Below, piece after piece: positions 1 through 11,413 of a DNA stretch of 64,000 nucleotides. This DNA is from Agrocybe praecox. Lineage: Eukaryota > Basidiomycota > Agaricomycetes > Agaricales > Agrocybaceae. The position numbers and the translations under genes were made by a program. The notes beneath the pieces are model-generated. The model was not told the origin of the DNA. It worked only from the letters and a program-made list of their open reading frames with translations, and ran no database searches. The DNA is taken from positions 683,945-747,944 of the forward strand of contig OZ024852.1 in the NCBI GenBank assembly GCA_964017145.1, given 5' to 3'. Position 1 is the first letter of the stretch, and each line of letters opens with the position of its first letter.

Positions 1-2515
1 GCGTTGCAGACGCGTCAAAGTCAAGGAACGCGAGTGGTACAGCCATCGTGAATGGGAGAGACAGTCCTGCATCTCAAACACGGAAGCAAGACCTTTTAAG
101 TCATTTTGCTTCACCCCTTACGAAGTTTTGGCGAGTGGAACTAGAAGCTAATATCAAGGGGGTTATGGCCTACCATAGTATCGTAACAAGCGGCTTAGCC
201 TAGGATGCAGTGTCACTAAGCGTGACGCATATCAACAAGTATACCGAAATAGGATGGCCGACCCCGAATAATCTGCCAAGACCACGCATCATGTAAATCC
301 CCTGTACGTTATAATTACCTGTAATTGCCTCGAAGTCCTGAATAGCCTTTCAGAAAACTGCGCATTTATTGGATAGACTTTTCAAGAACACTCAAATGTA
401 CGTTGCGATGGAAGAGTTAGCTACACCGTGCTAGCAAGTTTTGAAACCGCCAAAAGAAGAATTCATACTGCCTAGCTAGTTTTTGACAGTATATGTCCGC
501 TCCGCGTGGGAAAAGGTCATGTCAACATTCAGCGGGCCGATTTACCTATGAAACTTTGCAGGCAATCTACCCTTGAGAGTCCAAATATAAGCCCACTTGC
601 ATCGCATCGCAAAGCGAACAAAATGATACCTTATTTCATCTCTATCTGTACCTCTTCTCTTAGTTTAAATTTAAAGTCAATCCCACACATACATTTTGAC
701 CGTATTTAGAGCGGCTCAACGAACGTTCCCAAGTTCTCAAATTCTTTACACCCTCAGACCGTTGGAAGCGGCGACTGTTGCTGAGAAATCTGACATATTC
801 CGAAGTGTTCTTTTTTGTTGGAAGCAGGTATATCATAATACGGCTACCACGCAACGCACTCGCTTGATCACGTACCTTTTCTACATATAGTGTACTACTC
901 GTCTCCGTTTTTCCTAAATTTCCCTCATGTTCTCGTCATGGATTGCTCGTGCGCCATTGTACCGCTAATATCTGATCTGCGTATAATTAAAGCTCCCTGT
1001 AGATTATCAACACAGGATTTTCAACGAATGCTAACACTTGGGTTCGTATAATCGAAGTTCGCTGTAGATGATCAACACAGGTTTTTCCGACGAGTTCTAA
1101 CACCTGGGTATTCGCATGAGCATTGAGCAGCATATCTTAGGTTAGAATGATGTACGTATTACTCTGCGTATCAGATACGAGTAGGCCTGTGAATGGAAGC
1201 GTCTTCTTACTCAGAGGATCCCAGAGATGCAAAATGGCGGAAACACCTAAATCGAGGACGATAGTAGCGAATGTTTATTTTTGGACACCTAGATATTTTC
1301 GCCGAACAACATGATATTTTGGAACTGGAGCTAAACCATGATCAGAAAATGCGACGTAACCTGTTCATAGATAGACTATCATGGCAATAAAAGTCATATT
1401 ACTTGCTTACTTGATAAGACATGAAATAGGTGACATTTACCAATATGATGCGATTCCACAATCTCAAATTAATTAACAATCTATTTACAGGTTATCATCA
1501 TGTCTGTATATAGTAGCTTCAGAAAGCATCTGAAAAACAAGAATATCATTTCGTCGATAGTGAACGACGGAATTCTGAGAAAGAAAGATGAAGAGAATTA
1601 ATAGCCACTACAAGTAGGATTTGTTATCGCTGCGAAAACTCGTTGAACGAAGCTTCAATTAAAGCAAGATTAGAAAAGGACTTACCTTGATCTTATCTAT
1701 GAATTGTACAAGAGATTGCTCTCATTAGCTGGTTCTATGGAGAGAGCGTTACTGGCTCTCCTTATGTTGCAGAACTCTTTGTAATAGATAGAAGCACTTG
1801 GAGAAGAAGTCATACAAGGTGCTCTGCACTAGGCCGCAGATCTAGGAAATGAGGCTATAATATACTTGATCTGAATTAAACGTGTTGCCTTGCACTGGAT
1901 GTCTCCATACCATTGGCGCCGAGCATTAATTTGGTAGACTAGTAATGGTGACCCCCTGGGATGTTTTCTGTGCAAGTGATTTGAACGAGTTTTGACGGAG
2001 GTTTTTTGGGTAGAATTTTAATACCAAACAATACAAGTATGTCAGATATTGAGGAGATTTGGCAGAAATGCTTTAAAACAAAAGACTACTATCAACGCGC
2101 CATTTTTGGGGAGTTAGGCGCTTGTGGCAAGTTCCGGCGCAGTTTCATTATAGATAAAACGGGCCGCGACCGACAAAGTCAGATGACCTGCGTCCGAAAT
2201 GGACGCGACGCTCCTTCCTACTTCCGAGTCTTACTTCCAAGCGCCCAGCGCGGTTGCTGACGTCCTCGACACCATTGGGTTCACAGTACATTCCACGCAC
2301 GCAAATATGCACTCTCCGTAACTTTGTAATCCATGATACGCATCAAGCGGCGGCGCATGCGTCTTCATTTTCCATTCGCATTTGGACTGCTGGTCTGAGC
2401 GTACTATATCATTATGAGACATGTCGGTCGTGGACGCGCAATATTTCCGCAAGACGTCAGACGGTATGGGACTTACCCTTGACCTTATTCACCATTGACA
2501 TTTTTACGATTCCAG
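1..2515. other. Gene-poor leader region
   Basis: No convincing gene was recognised. The longest open stretches here are under 110 codons, start mostly at non-ATG codons and have no domain-like content. The region is AT-rich and carries one short tandem duplication near 1 kb. The last 300 bases probably hold the promoter and 5' leader of the F-box-like gene that starts at 2516. Confidence 0.6.
980..1110. repeat. Two-copy 65-bp tandem duplication
   Basis: Two adjacent imperfect copies of a roughly 65-bp unit lie at about 980-1044 and 1045-1110. Both begin CGTATAAT, continue through TGTAGATnATCAACACAG, and end with CTAACAC.TGGGT. The copies differ at about a dozen positions, so the duplication is not recent. 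No coding role is visible. Confidence 0.8.
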
Positions 2516-3918
2516 ATGTCAACTATCCCGGCCTTACCTTACGAGTTGCTCGACATAATCTTCGATGACATCAGATCCATTGCATTGGCCGAAACGACGG
2601 TAGAGGTAAAGAAGGATTTCGTTAAGGGAGTTCGGTCCTGTCTCTTTGCCTCGAGGGCATTCCGGCACCGAGCACTCCGTCTACTCTTCCAGCACGTACA
2701 TATCAAGAGCAAGCCTTTGCATACCTTCAAAGCCCGTATCGCACGGCTCTGTGATGCCCTCGATACAAATCCGGGTCTGGAGCTCGAAAGCGCCGCTTCG
2801 TTCATACAATCAGCAACGATATCATTCGAGCCAGAAAGTTCCGGAGAACCCTTGCTACACATCATCAGGCCGCAAGAAGTCTATACATCGCAGCTACAAA
2901 AGTTCCTCGCAAACAAGAATTTGGCGCATTTCCTTCGACGGCTTACAGAAATCAGAGAGTTCGAGATGACGCTTTCAAACCCTCGGACATCATACAGGCC
3001 TAATGAATTAGAGTGGGAAGACGTCAACAGCGAGTTCCGCGCTGCGCTCTTTTCATGCATCCATTCCTCCAATCTACGTTACTTCGGCGTCTCCGGAATC
3101 CTTCATTTACCCGAATCTTTTTTTGAAGGCCTCGCACTAGTTTATCTTCGACAAGTACACTCTGTACCACGCCAACTTCTACCGTATTTGGGTCCAGAAC
3201 AAGCAGAAAACATGCCGATTCCAACCATGGAAGCCATCTTCGCAGGTCAACGCCAGAAAAAGTCGAGCTCCCCTTTTCAGCTCCTGGACGAGCTTGAATC
3301 GTTATCAAGCAGCGCGGAGCAATTTAAAGCAACATGCAAAATTATGGACATGGGGAAGGACTCGCTTGTTAATGTGTGGATTGAGCATTATGGTGGGTTA
3401 ACACTGCTCGCATATAACGGCTTAAAATGACTAATAACTTTGCAGGTGAAATGCCTATGCCGCCTTCGCTGAAGCTCGATCAATTCAAGGTCCTCAAGTC
3501 GTTTTGCTATTCTCACCGCTGCATTCCTTTCTTCAACCCGGAAAATATCAATCAAAGTCTGGACAAGCTTCACCAATTACTCGATATCGGCTCGCCCATG
3601 GATAATTTGGAAATTTTGGAACTCGATTTTTATTGTCAAAGCGAGGAAACCCCAGAACCGTGGTTTAAGCCAGCCATCTTCGCCAATTGGGAGCGTTTCA
3701 ACAATATCCTGGGCGGTCCGAATTACCCTAGGTTGAAGACGTTGAAGCTATCCATATTCATCGAGGTCATGGGCGAGCTTATGGGCGATTTTGATCCGGA
3801 ACAGTTCATTGAGCTGCATCATGCTCAACTTCAAAGAGCTCTTCAAGGCTTATCGACGTCTAAGAGGACCAAGCTCACCATTGATATTGATCTCTCTATA
3901 GAAGCATTTGCCATTTGA
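2516..3918 (+). CDS. F-box-like protein, family A copy 1
   Basis: Two exons (2516-3392 and 3446-3918) encode 449 residues. The 53-bp intron has donor GTGGGT, a CTAATAAC branch site and a TGCAG acceptor, and splits a Gly codon in phase 1. The N-terminus LPYELLDIIFDDI is a typical basidiomycete F-box-like start and is followed by a leucine-rich body with no other named domain. F-box proteins normally bring substrates to SCF ubiquitin ligases; that role is inferred from the family, and the substrate is unknown. The start at 2516 is the first ATG just before the motif; a longer reading would need a TTG. The gene at 11414-12818 is a paralog of identical length with the intron at the same place, after an HYG motif. 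It lies tandem to the family B copy at 4089. Confidence 0.82.
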
Positions 3919-4088
3919 ATTTTTGGCCAATTTCCCTTCTCTACGTATGATCCCCCGCCGACTCTTTGGTTTTCGGACATATCTATAAAAACACCACCGA
4001 ATGACAGTTGGGGCTTAGCAAGCATTCGCATGCCGTGCCAGTGCACTGCCGAGTTCGTCCAGGGTATTCGTTCTTTATCTGCTCTAAC

Positions 4089-5494
4089 ATGAGCACGAAT
4101 GCCCCGATCCTTCCTCAAGAACTGCTCGATCTAATCGTAGACGATTTCTTCCGCATTCCCGACGATGTCGAAAGGAAAGATATTCTTCTGAAGCTTACGT
4201 TGGTGTCGAGACCATTTCGCGACCGCGTCCATGACCACCTGTTTGCATCTGTCGCGATAACCGAGTACGGGGTGGATGCCTGCCAGAGGACCGCGAGTCG
4301 ACTTTGCAGCATATTTGAAGCAAACCCTTTCACCGAAACGAGGGGTCTAGCTTCCCGCATCACATCATTCTCTTGTGTTTTCGGCCCACAAGATTTAAAG
4401 CCGCTGGCCACCATACTTAGGAAGATATTCAACGATGAAAGCTATGGTGGCACCCGTCGCACCCCATGTTCGCTTTCGCTCACCAAATATTCAACCAATG
4501 TCGATTTCCCCATTCTCAATAAGGACTTCGCGCTTGCTTTATATGAAGTTTGCCATAGGTCACGATTGGCCTCTTTATCCCTCCAGCATTTTGGTGCCTT
4601 TCCTCGAAATATCCGCGAGAATACCTCTATAAGTCATCTAATACTCGATCACACATGTCTCCGGGAAACCCTTCCTGGCGACGTTCTCGATAAACGCAGC
4701 AAGACCAGATTTTCTTCACACTTCCTTACAAACCGTGGTCAAGCTGCGGTATTTGAGTCTGTATTGCATCTGGAAGTCAGGTTGCCATCGTTTCGGTCAG
4801 ATACCTGGCCTCCGAAAGTGACTCAACTCGTCGAGCGACCGCCACAACGTTCGATTGCTTTTTTTTCTCAGTTGAAGATCTTGTCTTTCCATATCATACC
4901 ATGGGACGAGGGTATGTGGAAAGCATTAGAAGAAATTATGATCGATTCCAGTAGCAGCCTCGAAGAGTTATCAATAGCTATACGTGGGTTTTGCTTGTGC
5001 TAATAATTGAATCATCCTCGTTTCACTCATGCCGTTTTTTTGATTCAGATTCGGACTTGACTCCAAATATTTCCTCTCTGCCACTCCATAAGCTTCCTAA
5101 ACTTCGCAAGTTTACTGCAGACGAGCGCAACGGGGGCAATAATTTCTTCCGTTCCGTTGCGATCATGTTGGGCGAAGAAGAATACTGCTCTACTCTGCAA
5201 ACTATCGAATTATCGCTCACTATCTATCTTGAATGCACAACGGTATGTTTAGAAAGCATGGCTGGATATTTTTCCATGCTCTCCTGTGATGTCCTGGATG
5301 GGCTTTTTCAGCACCCTCGGTTCGATAACATACGCTCCATCACGCTCCGTCCTACTATCAGTGTTTCCTACTCGACTCATCATTACGAGAGTGATGACTT
5401 CGAGGGACACATTCGGTCTCATTTTCCTTCCCTTGCGTCGCGAAGGAATTTGGATTTTTCTGTCTCTATCGCAGAGTGGACAACATGGGTATAA
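4089..5494 (+). CDS. F-box-like protein, family B copy 1
   Basis: Exons 4089-4983 and 5049-5494 encode 446 residues; the 65-bp intron (GTGGGT...ATTCAG) is phase 1. The F-box-like start is LPQELLDLIVDDF, followed by LVSRPFRDRVHDHLFASV, a block common in Agaricomycete F-box-like families. The C-terminal exon contains LPKLRKF and LGEEEYCSTLQ, which match the second exon of the paralog at 34039-35500. The first in-frame ATG close to the F-box motif (4089) was taken as the start. It lies only 170 bp downstream of family A copy 1 on the same strand. A role as SCF substrate receptor is inferred from the family alone. Confidence 0.82.
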
Positions 5495-5819
5495 AGGATT
5501 TCCGTTTCCGTTATTACATGGTATGGTCGGACATAGTGTAGCATCTTAATAATACGTGGACATTATGGGTATTTCCACCCTTGGCACGGATTAAGCAGAG
5601 GACCTAGACCCCATGTTGAATCGAACGGTTACCAGACAATGAGTGGTGAAGATTAATTTTCTTATGTTATAGCCCGATTGCATCTGCGTAACCCTGGTTC
5701 CATGTCGCTGCTCAAATGAAAACCGAATGCACACCGTTCGCATAAATTTACAGATTTAAAGTATTAGATGGACACGGATATTATCATAGGTACACAATAC
5801 ATATACTCGACGAGCGTCA
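5495..5819. other. Intergenic, convergent 3' ends
   Basis: This 325-bp spacer lies between the 3' ends of the plus-strand F-box-like gene and the minus-strand membrane protein gene. Nothing coding or structured was seen in it. Confidence 0.6.
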
Positions 5820-6843
5820 TCATGGGTATCTATCGGGACGCTGACTCCAACCAGACCGTGTTTCTTCCATAGGTATATTGACCTCCCGTTGCCTCCGTCT
5901 CCTCCAATAATAAAACGAGAGAATTGCGATAAATGTGAGGCCTAAACCTAATCCGACAGTCAGTCCTACTGCTTCTGCGATCATCTCTTTATCCGTCGCG
6001 TGCCCTTGAGCAGTGGTTGATGTCGGCGTCGGCGTCGTAGTGCTCGAGAAAGAGCTGGTGGGAAGAACAAACGTTGGAAGAGCTATCGAAGGCGGTAGTG
6101 TAGGCGTAGGCAGGACAGATGTGATTGTTCTGAAAAACAACTGTCATTTAAGAGATTTTTATTTTTGAATGTTGGTGCCCAGTACGCACGCATTAGCCGA
6201 TATAGTAATATTAATTGATTGTAAGTCCAAGCGTGAGGGTGTTGAGGACGATATGTATTCGATAGTTAATACGGATGTGTCGTTTCCCGGCAGGTTGATA
6301 ATAGAGGCAGAACCGATGGAAGAGTTGAACACGGAAAAAACTGATACTCCGTTCGATGAGATAGTAACGTTTACTGTAGCATTTGAGGAGGGAAGTGCCG
6401 AAAGATAAAGTTCGAAGGCTAGGCGGATTCAGAGTGCTGCTCAACAGCTGGACAAGAAAGATTTCAAGGCTAGAAATGAAATACCTCGAAAAGAAAAGAA
6501 TAGTTGCGGGATTATATTGGCAGACGTAGATGAGGGACCGAACGTTGAGATAACGGACGGATCAGTATCAGAAAGTTGCCTACGCAAGTTGATAATGAAT
6601 ACACGAATAAACCTTCCACTCGTCCTGAACTCACCAAGCACCCGAACATCCCTGCGGATTGGAGGACACGATAGTAGCGTTACACTTGAAGGGTGTGTAA
6701 ACGAATTGCGGTGAATCAAAAGGGATTGAAACATTAAGGAATTCTTGCGACAGAACCGATGGTATCAGATATACTAGGATGAAGCTGAGAGTAATCAAAC
6801 TCCAGGCCAGACTTGGGTGTCCTGAATGCCGTCCTTCCAGCAT
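5820..6843 (-). CDS. Small type I membrane protein, N-glycosylated ectodomain
   Basis: Four exons on the minus strand (6843-6635, 6579-6485, 6418-6190, 6129-5820) join without frame error to 280 residues; the introns are 55, 66 and 60 bp. The N-terminus has a long hydrophobic signal peptide ending near LIPSVLSQ (about residue 33). The ectodomain has several N-x-S/T sequons (NVS, NAT, NVT, NSS, NDT, NIT). A Ser/Thr/Pro-rich stalk precedes a Gly/Leu-rich transmembrane helix at about residues 230-253, which is followed by an RRRRQR stop-transfer and a short cytoplasmic tail. This layout is common among uncharacterised basidiomycete surface proteins; no enzymatic domain was recognised. The third exon has no ATG and is easily missed by ORF callers. 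Confidence 0.75.
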
Positions 6844-7915
6844 TCAGGATTACGAAGGGGGAGCGTATGGCCAGGTATGATGGCAACAAGGCGCCCAAGG
6901 AACGGAATCTAGTTCTGGTATCGTCAACGATGAGGAGGAAGAAAGGCCTGGGCGTGTACGTACATAACATGCGCTGGTGTCGTTAGTTAGTTGTAACTTG
7001 TCAGGTTCGCCTGGTTGCTGGAGTGATTCATGAATTGACCAAGTCCTGGCAAAAGTGCGATTATAACCATTTAGGTCTGCTTCCGGATCCATGAAGAGTT
7101 CATGGCGAGTCTTCCGTATCACAGCGCATGACTCTCTGGGCCCCCTATGAAAATAGTTTGAATTCATTAAACTCTGTCAGTCCTTGACGTTTTTTTACCG
7201 TTTATGACAACAGATGACACCGTTTGTAGGAACATGCGTATGTTATGTCTTCCAAGTTTGGGAGCCTGTTGATGGTGGTACCTCAAAACCTGATACAACC
7301 GTGAACGTCGCGAGCCATGAATTCGGCTTGTCGTCGGCTCGTTCTGCGTGGTTACTCCTCCATCAGATGCATTCATTCGTTGGGTCCTCATGTAGATTAG
7401 ATATAGGCTATCATAGATGACTACCAAGGAGGCAGTGTCAGTCCAGTTTAGAAAAAGCCGCGTCTAAGTAGGTCTGAGTTTTGCTGAAAAACGGACTCTC
7501 AAATCCCAGTCAATAGACACTTGGGGCCATGACGACGATATCTGGGAAATATGATATGATATGACAAGAATGAGGTAACATTTAACCTTCAGAAGCATCG
7601 ATTTCCCATGGACATACAGGAGGGATCTTCTTCGATGACCTTAATCTAGCTTGTTCCGTGCAATTCCATAATTACATCAACGACGCGATGAGAAAATATT
7701 TGTAGTCGAACAAAAACAACGGTGTTCCGAGTCGAGTATGCTGGGACAACGTATCTATGGATGTATCCAGAGAGGGGTTATCGTACATTCCGTGGTAACG
7801 GTCAAAATTATTTGCGATATGGTTATAGTACAGTGTGAAGGGTTGCAAACCAAAGCGGAGGTCTAGAATGTCCAGATGTCGTTGCGAGGATTGAGGTGGG
7901 TATAAAAAACCAAAT
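6844..7915. other. Intergenic, no gene seen
   Basis: This roughly 1.07-kb spacer separates the start of the membrane protein gene from the 3' end of the dehydrogenase gene, both on the minus strand. The open stretches in it are short, have no domain features and lack consistent splice structure. It probably holds the promoter of the membrane protein gene and the 3' end of the dehydrogenase transcript. Confidence 0.5.
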
Positions 7916-9287
7916 TTACCACGATTGATGACCGCCAGCGACGATGATGCTAAAGAAGAAGGAGAAGAAGATACGGAGAACCCATTAGCTCGGATTCTCT
8001 GATACACGGATAAAAACAAGACCCACTCGCTCCCAGTGCAAAAACTCGACGCATCGCTTGCCAACCAAGTAACGACCCCTCTTAGTTCGTCTGGACGTCC
8101 AATGCGTTTGATGGGAGTAAGCTCTGACCAGCGATCCAACAGCTGTGGTTTTGTGTCGAGCTCAGCTGCAGACATACTGTATAAAAATGAACATATATAT
8201 ATGTGCAATTGTCAGGAACATGGAAATTGGAAAGGCGAAAAACAAAAATGACGAACTTGGTATAAATATACCCTGGTGATAACGAGTTCACTCGAATCCC
8301 ATCGCCCCCGAGTTCACAGGCCATATTACGCGCCATCTGGATGACGGCCGCCTTGCTGGAATTATACGACACCCACTTGTGACCCTTCCAAGAAAAAAAG
8401 TTAGTCGAGGACAATCATGTACAAAAGGAAGATAATAAAAAAACCTTGTTCGTGATGGAACCAGACATGGAAGCAATGAGGATGATGCTGCCAGGACTAC
8501 CAAACCTTCTCATTTGCCTACCGACAGCCTGCGCAGTGTACAGTACGCCATTGACATTCACGTCCATAACCTATCATCATCATCATCAGAACGCATCGCA
8601 AAGGCTGGAAGATAAAATAAATTTAATCTCAACACACACCTTCTTCAACTCGGAATGAGGATAATCCAAACAATCCGTATGCGAGCTCGGCACACCTGCA
8701 GCAGCTACACCAACATCCAACCTGCCTTCCCTATCCCCAATCTCATCTCCAACCCTCCAAAGCCTCTCCTGGTCCCTCACATCCACAGAGAGATACTCCA
8801 ACCTCGCATACTCCGCCTCCCCATTGACCTCCTTGTCCCTGCCCATCTTCCTCAAATACTCCCTCGTCGCGAGCCACTCGTCCGACGGCTTCTCGGGCAG
8901 GTCGAGACAATACACGGCGCGTGCGCCCGCTTCGCCCAGTGCCATTGCCATCTCGAGTCCTAGGCCGTGGTTCGCCCCAGAGACGAGTGCGACTTTATCC
9001 GTGAGTGTGAATTCTTTGAATATCTTGCGTTCTATACGCGCATCGTCGCCTTTGTTCGTTGATGCGCTGACTGCTGCTGCTACGCCTAGCGGAGCCAGAG
9101 GCGACTCGATCTTGTAAGGAAGAGTGAGCTTTCCGGGTGTGCTGTCGTTACCGGGAGGAACAGTGCTTGAAAATAGTCTCCTGGAGTGGTTAACAATCGC
9201 CTTCTTCGAAGTTCCGGAATGCTTCGCAGCCAGGGGCAGGCATCGCAAGGGAGCGACTTGGACGATCTTCGTTGACACTGATATCAT
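7916..9287 (-). CDS. Mitochondrial-type short-chain dehydrogenase/reductase
   Basis: Five exons (9287-8640, 8570-8445, 8384-8257, 8176-8027, 7949-7916) give 361 residues in one frame. It is a classical SDR. The nucleotide-binding motif is SGANHGLG (residues 103-110), MDVNVNGVLYTAQ carries the structural Asn, and the catalytic Ser (about 252) in SMSGS pairs with Tyr265-Lys269 in YNSSK. The tiny last exon of 34 bp restores the family's C-terminus, reading DIIVAGGHQSW. The closest family resemblance is to fungal D-arabinitol/sorbose-type reductases; the substrate is not proven. The first 45 residues are basic and end RRLFSS, a typical mitochondrial presequence. An upstream GTG (9317) was rejected in favour of ATG at 9287. 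The ATP4 3' end lies 478 bp upstream on the same strand. Confidence 0.9.
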
Positions 9288-9764
9288 AGTGGAGTGTGTG
9301 CGCGCAGCCCTGTTCACTCAAAATTAAAGTTGGGCACAAAGGTGGGCGCGAGGACTTATATAGCCCTAGCACAAAATTATGACGATCGCCGTCCGATGGA
9401 ACTAGATCTCTATGTACGCTTTAGCGTCATAGATAGCGGTAGAAAATGCGTCGTTGATACCTGTAACCTGAGTCCGAGACAGGCAAACCGGGCAAGTTGG
9501 AGTATGGTTGCTCCACACCACGAGATGTTAGCCAACCTAAGTCCGACGATTACATAGGCTCATACCCAGATATTGTATGCCGGAAGGTCTCTGGTTATCA
9601 GTAGAAAAACAATGACACAGTAGGCATTTCAACGTAGCATGAAGTCTCCGACTTAGGAGTGCGTCACTTGCGAATTTCCAAAAGTCCCAGAGTGATCCAT
9701 CATATCAGAACAAAGGTTGGAATACGTCTATTGGATGCTCAAAACGATGGTTGACATGACTAGT
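9288..9764. other. Intergenic between ATP4 and the SDR gene
   Basis: About 480 bp lie between the end of ATP4 and the start of the SDR gene, both transcribed leftward. No gene was seen; it should contain the ATP4 3' UTR and the SDR promoter. Confidence 0.6.
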
Positions 9765-10780
9765 TTAAATAGCTTTGCTCTTAACGAGTTCTATAGATTC
9801 ACAAAGGTCAGAATTTGACGCTAAGCCAAAAGAATTGAAAAAGACGTACGCTCAACCTCAGCAACGGCACTAGCCAGAATGTCCTTTTGGGTCTTCTCAT
9901 CCTTGAGAGCAGCAACAACCTTCTCGATGACATTCTTGGTGAGCTCGGCCTGCTCGCTCTCCTTCACTGACTGCTCGTAGCGCACCCAGCTGTCAAGGAC
10001 AGACTTGAGCTCGGAGGCAAGGACAACTTTTTGTTGTTGAACAAAGTTCTCTCCCTCAAGCTTGGCGGTTTCCTACAAAATGTGATAATCGCGCTTAATG
10101 GACTGGAAAAGAGAAAAATACGCGTTTACGCACCTTGGAGAGGGCAAAGAGAGACTCGGTGACGGAAACAACATCCTTCATTTGTCCAACAGAGTCAATG
10201 CGCTCCTTCACGGCACCGGTGTGCTCAGCACGGGCATCGTTGAGAATCTTCTTGATGCGGTTGATGTGGCCCTCTGCCCACTGAACGTATGGCTCACGAA
10301 TAGACTAATGACACGACCGGCCCATTCGTCATTAGAAATGGCCTGATGTAAAGAGTATGTGTTAGGGGCACTCACTTTGCCAATGTAGGTGAAGACGATG
10401 GCAGAAGCAATGAGGACGATGGTCTCCTCATTGACGACATAGAGCTCCTGTGAGATGGCGGCAGCGGCAGCACCAACACCAAGGAGAGCGGTACCGGTTT
10501 TGGTGACGAGACTTGGGGATGAAGGGAGCTTCTCGATGATTTCGCTGGCGCGTTCGGAAGGAGGAGGGGGGTTTGTGGCCATCGACCGACTGCGAAATTG
10601 CGGTTAATACCTCATAAATGAACGCACGGAAACAACTCACGCGTGGAAGCTCTGGGGCAGAGCAGCGAATGCTCGTGGACGGGCTGTTTTGTTTATTTTT
10701 CAGCAACAGAAATTGGATGAATAAAAGGGTAAATACTGACCAGCTGCCCGCAGAGAGCTGATAGCAATTCTAGATGCCAT
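9765..10780 (-). CDS. ATP4: Mitochondrial F1Fo ATP synthase subunit b (subunit 4)
   Basis: Six exons (10780-10741, 10683-10641, 10589-10376, 10304-10134, 10072-9850, 9790-9765) join in frame to 238 residues. Subunit b is part of the peripheral stalk that holds the F1 head against rotation in the inner mitochondrial membrane. The presequence is short and basic (MASRIAISSLRAAARPR). The membrane part runs from about residue 55 to 98 (TKTGTALLGVGAAAAAISQ and NEETIVLIASAIVFTYIG). The rest is a charged helix (YVQWAEGHINRIKKI, then the conserved LASELKSVLDSWVRYEQ), as in the ATP4 family. The first two and last exons are 40, 43 and 26 bp and would be missed by ORF searches. Length and domain order match fungal orthologs, and the start is the ATG giving a presequence. 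Confidence 0.95.
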
Positions 10781-10998
10781 TAGTTCGGTGAGTTTTACGG
10801 AGGAGGACGACGAGAACAGCCAGCTGGTTTGCAAGGAAATATGCGTGGGAACATGTGTCCGATTTTCCACGAACCCTGTCTCGGGTTAGGGTCTCCCCCT
10901 CTTTCTCTGTCCGCTGAAAGTTTCTGTCAAGAACATCTTTGTCGTATTGTCGGAAGCAGGCGGCGCAGGAGCTTGTCTCGACGCAGCGCTCTTTCAGG

Positions 10999-11334
10999 AT
11001 GTCTTCTATACTAAATCGAATTCTTTTCCATTTGAAAAGCTCCCTCTCTCGTGCAAGAAGGCCAACGCTGCTCGACAGGAAATGCACAGATACAAATTGA
11101 CCGCGACGGAGGCTCTGGTTGCAATTCTGGTGGGACTGAAAATATTTTATCAGCTCAAGCAAATTCGTTCTTGCCCAGGTGCATGCCCTCCACGATGTAC
11201 CTCGTGGTTATAAAGAATATTCTCGTGAAACTCGTCAGGAGATGAAGGCTACATGGTCCCAGATGGGCAGCAGACACAAGCAGACGCGACGAGTCAATAT
11301 TATTTCTCGAAGAGACGCGGACAAGTCACAATAG
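10999..11334 (+). CDS. Possible small mitochondrial protein gene, unresolved splicing
   Basis: An ATG at 10999, divergent from ATP4, opens MSSILNRILFHLKSSLSRA, which looks like a mitochondrial targeting peptide. In the same frame, after two stops, a second coding-like stretch begins near 11164 (FVLAQVHALHDVPRGYKEY) and ends at a TAG at 11332-11334. An intron between them is likely, but no clean donor/acceptor pair that keeps the frame was found. The product is not recognised. It may be a real small gene sharing a promoter with ATP4, or chance. The coordinates mark the outer limits only. Confidence 0.3.
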
Positions 11335-11413
11335 ATATCCACGAAGATTACGTGACAAATAGCAAGAAAAAAGGGGGTGTGCAAAGAAAGTATTCTAAAA
11401 CACTACTCCGCCT

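Noticed and set aside
10305..10343. Alternative acceptor in ATP4 after ACATCAG
   Set aside because: Using it adds 38 bases, which breaks the frame and replaces the conserved REPYVQWAEGH segment. The downstream CATTAG acceptor with a CTAATGAC branch site keeps the frame.
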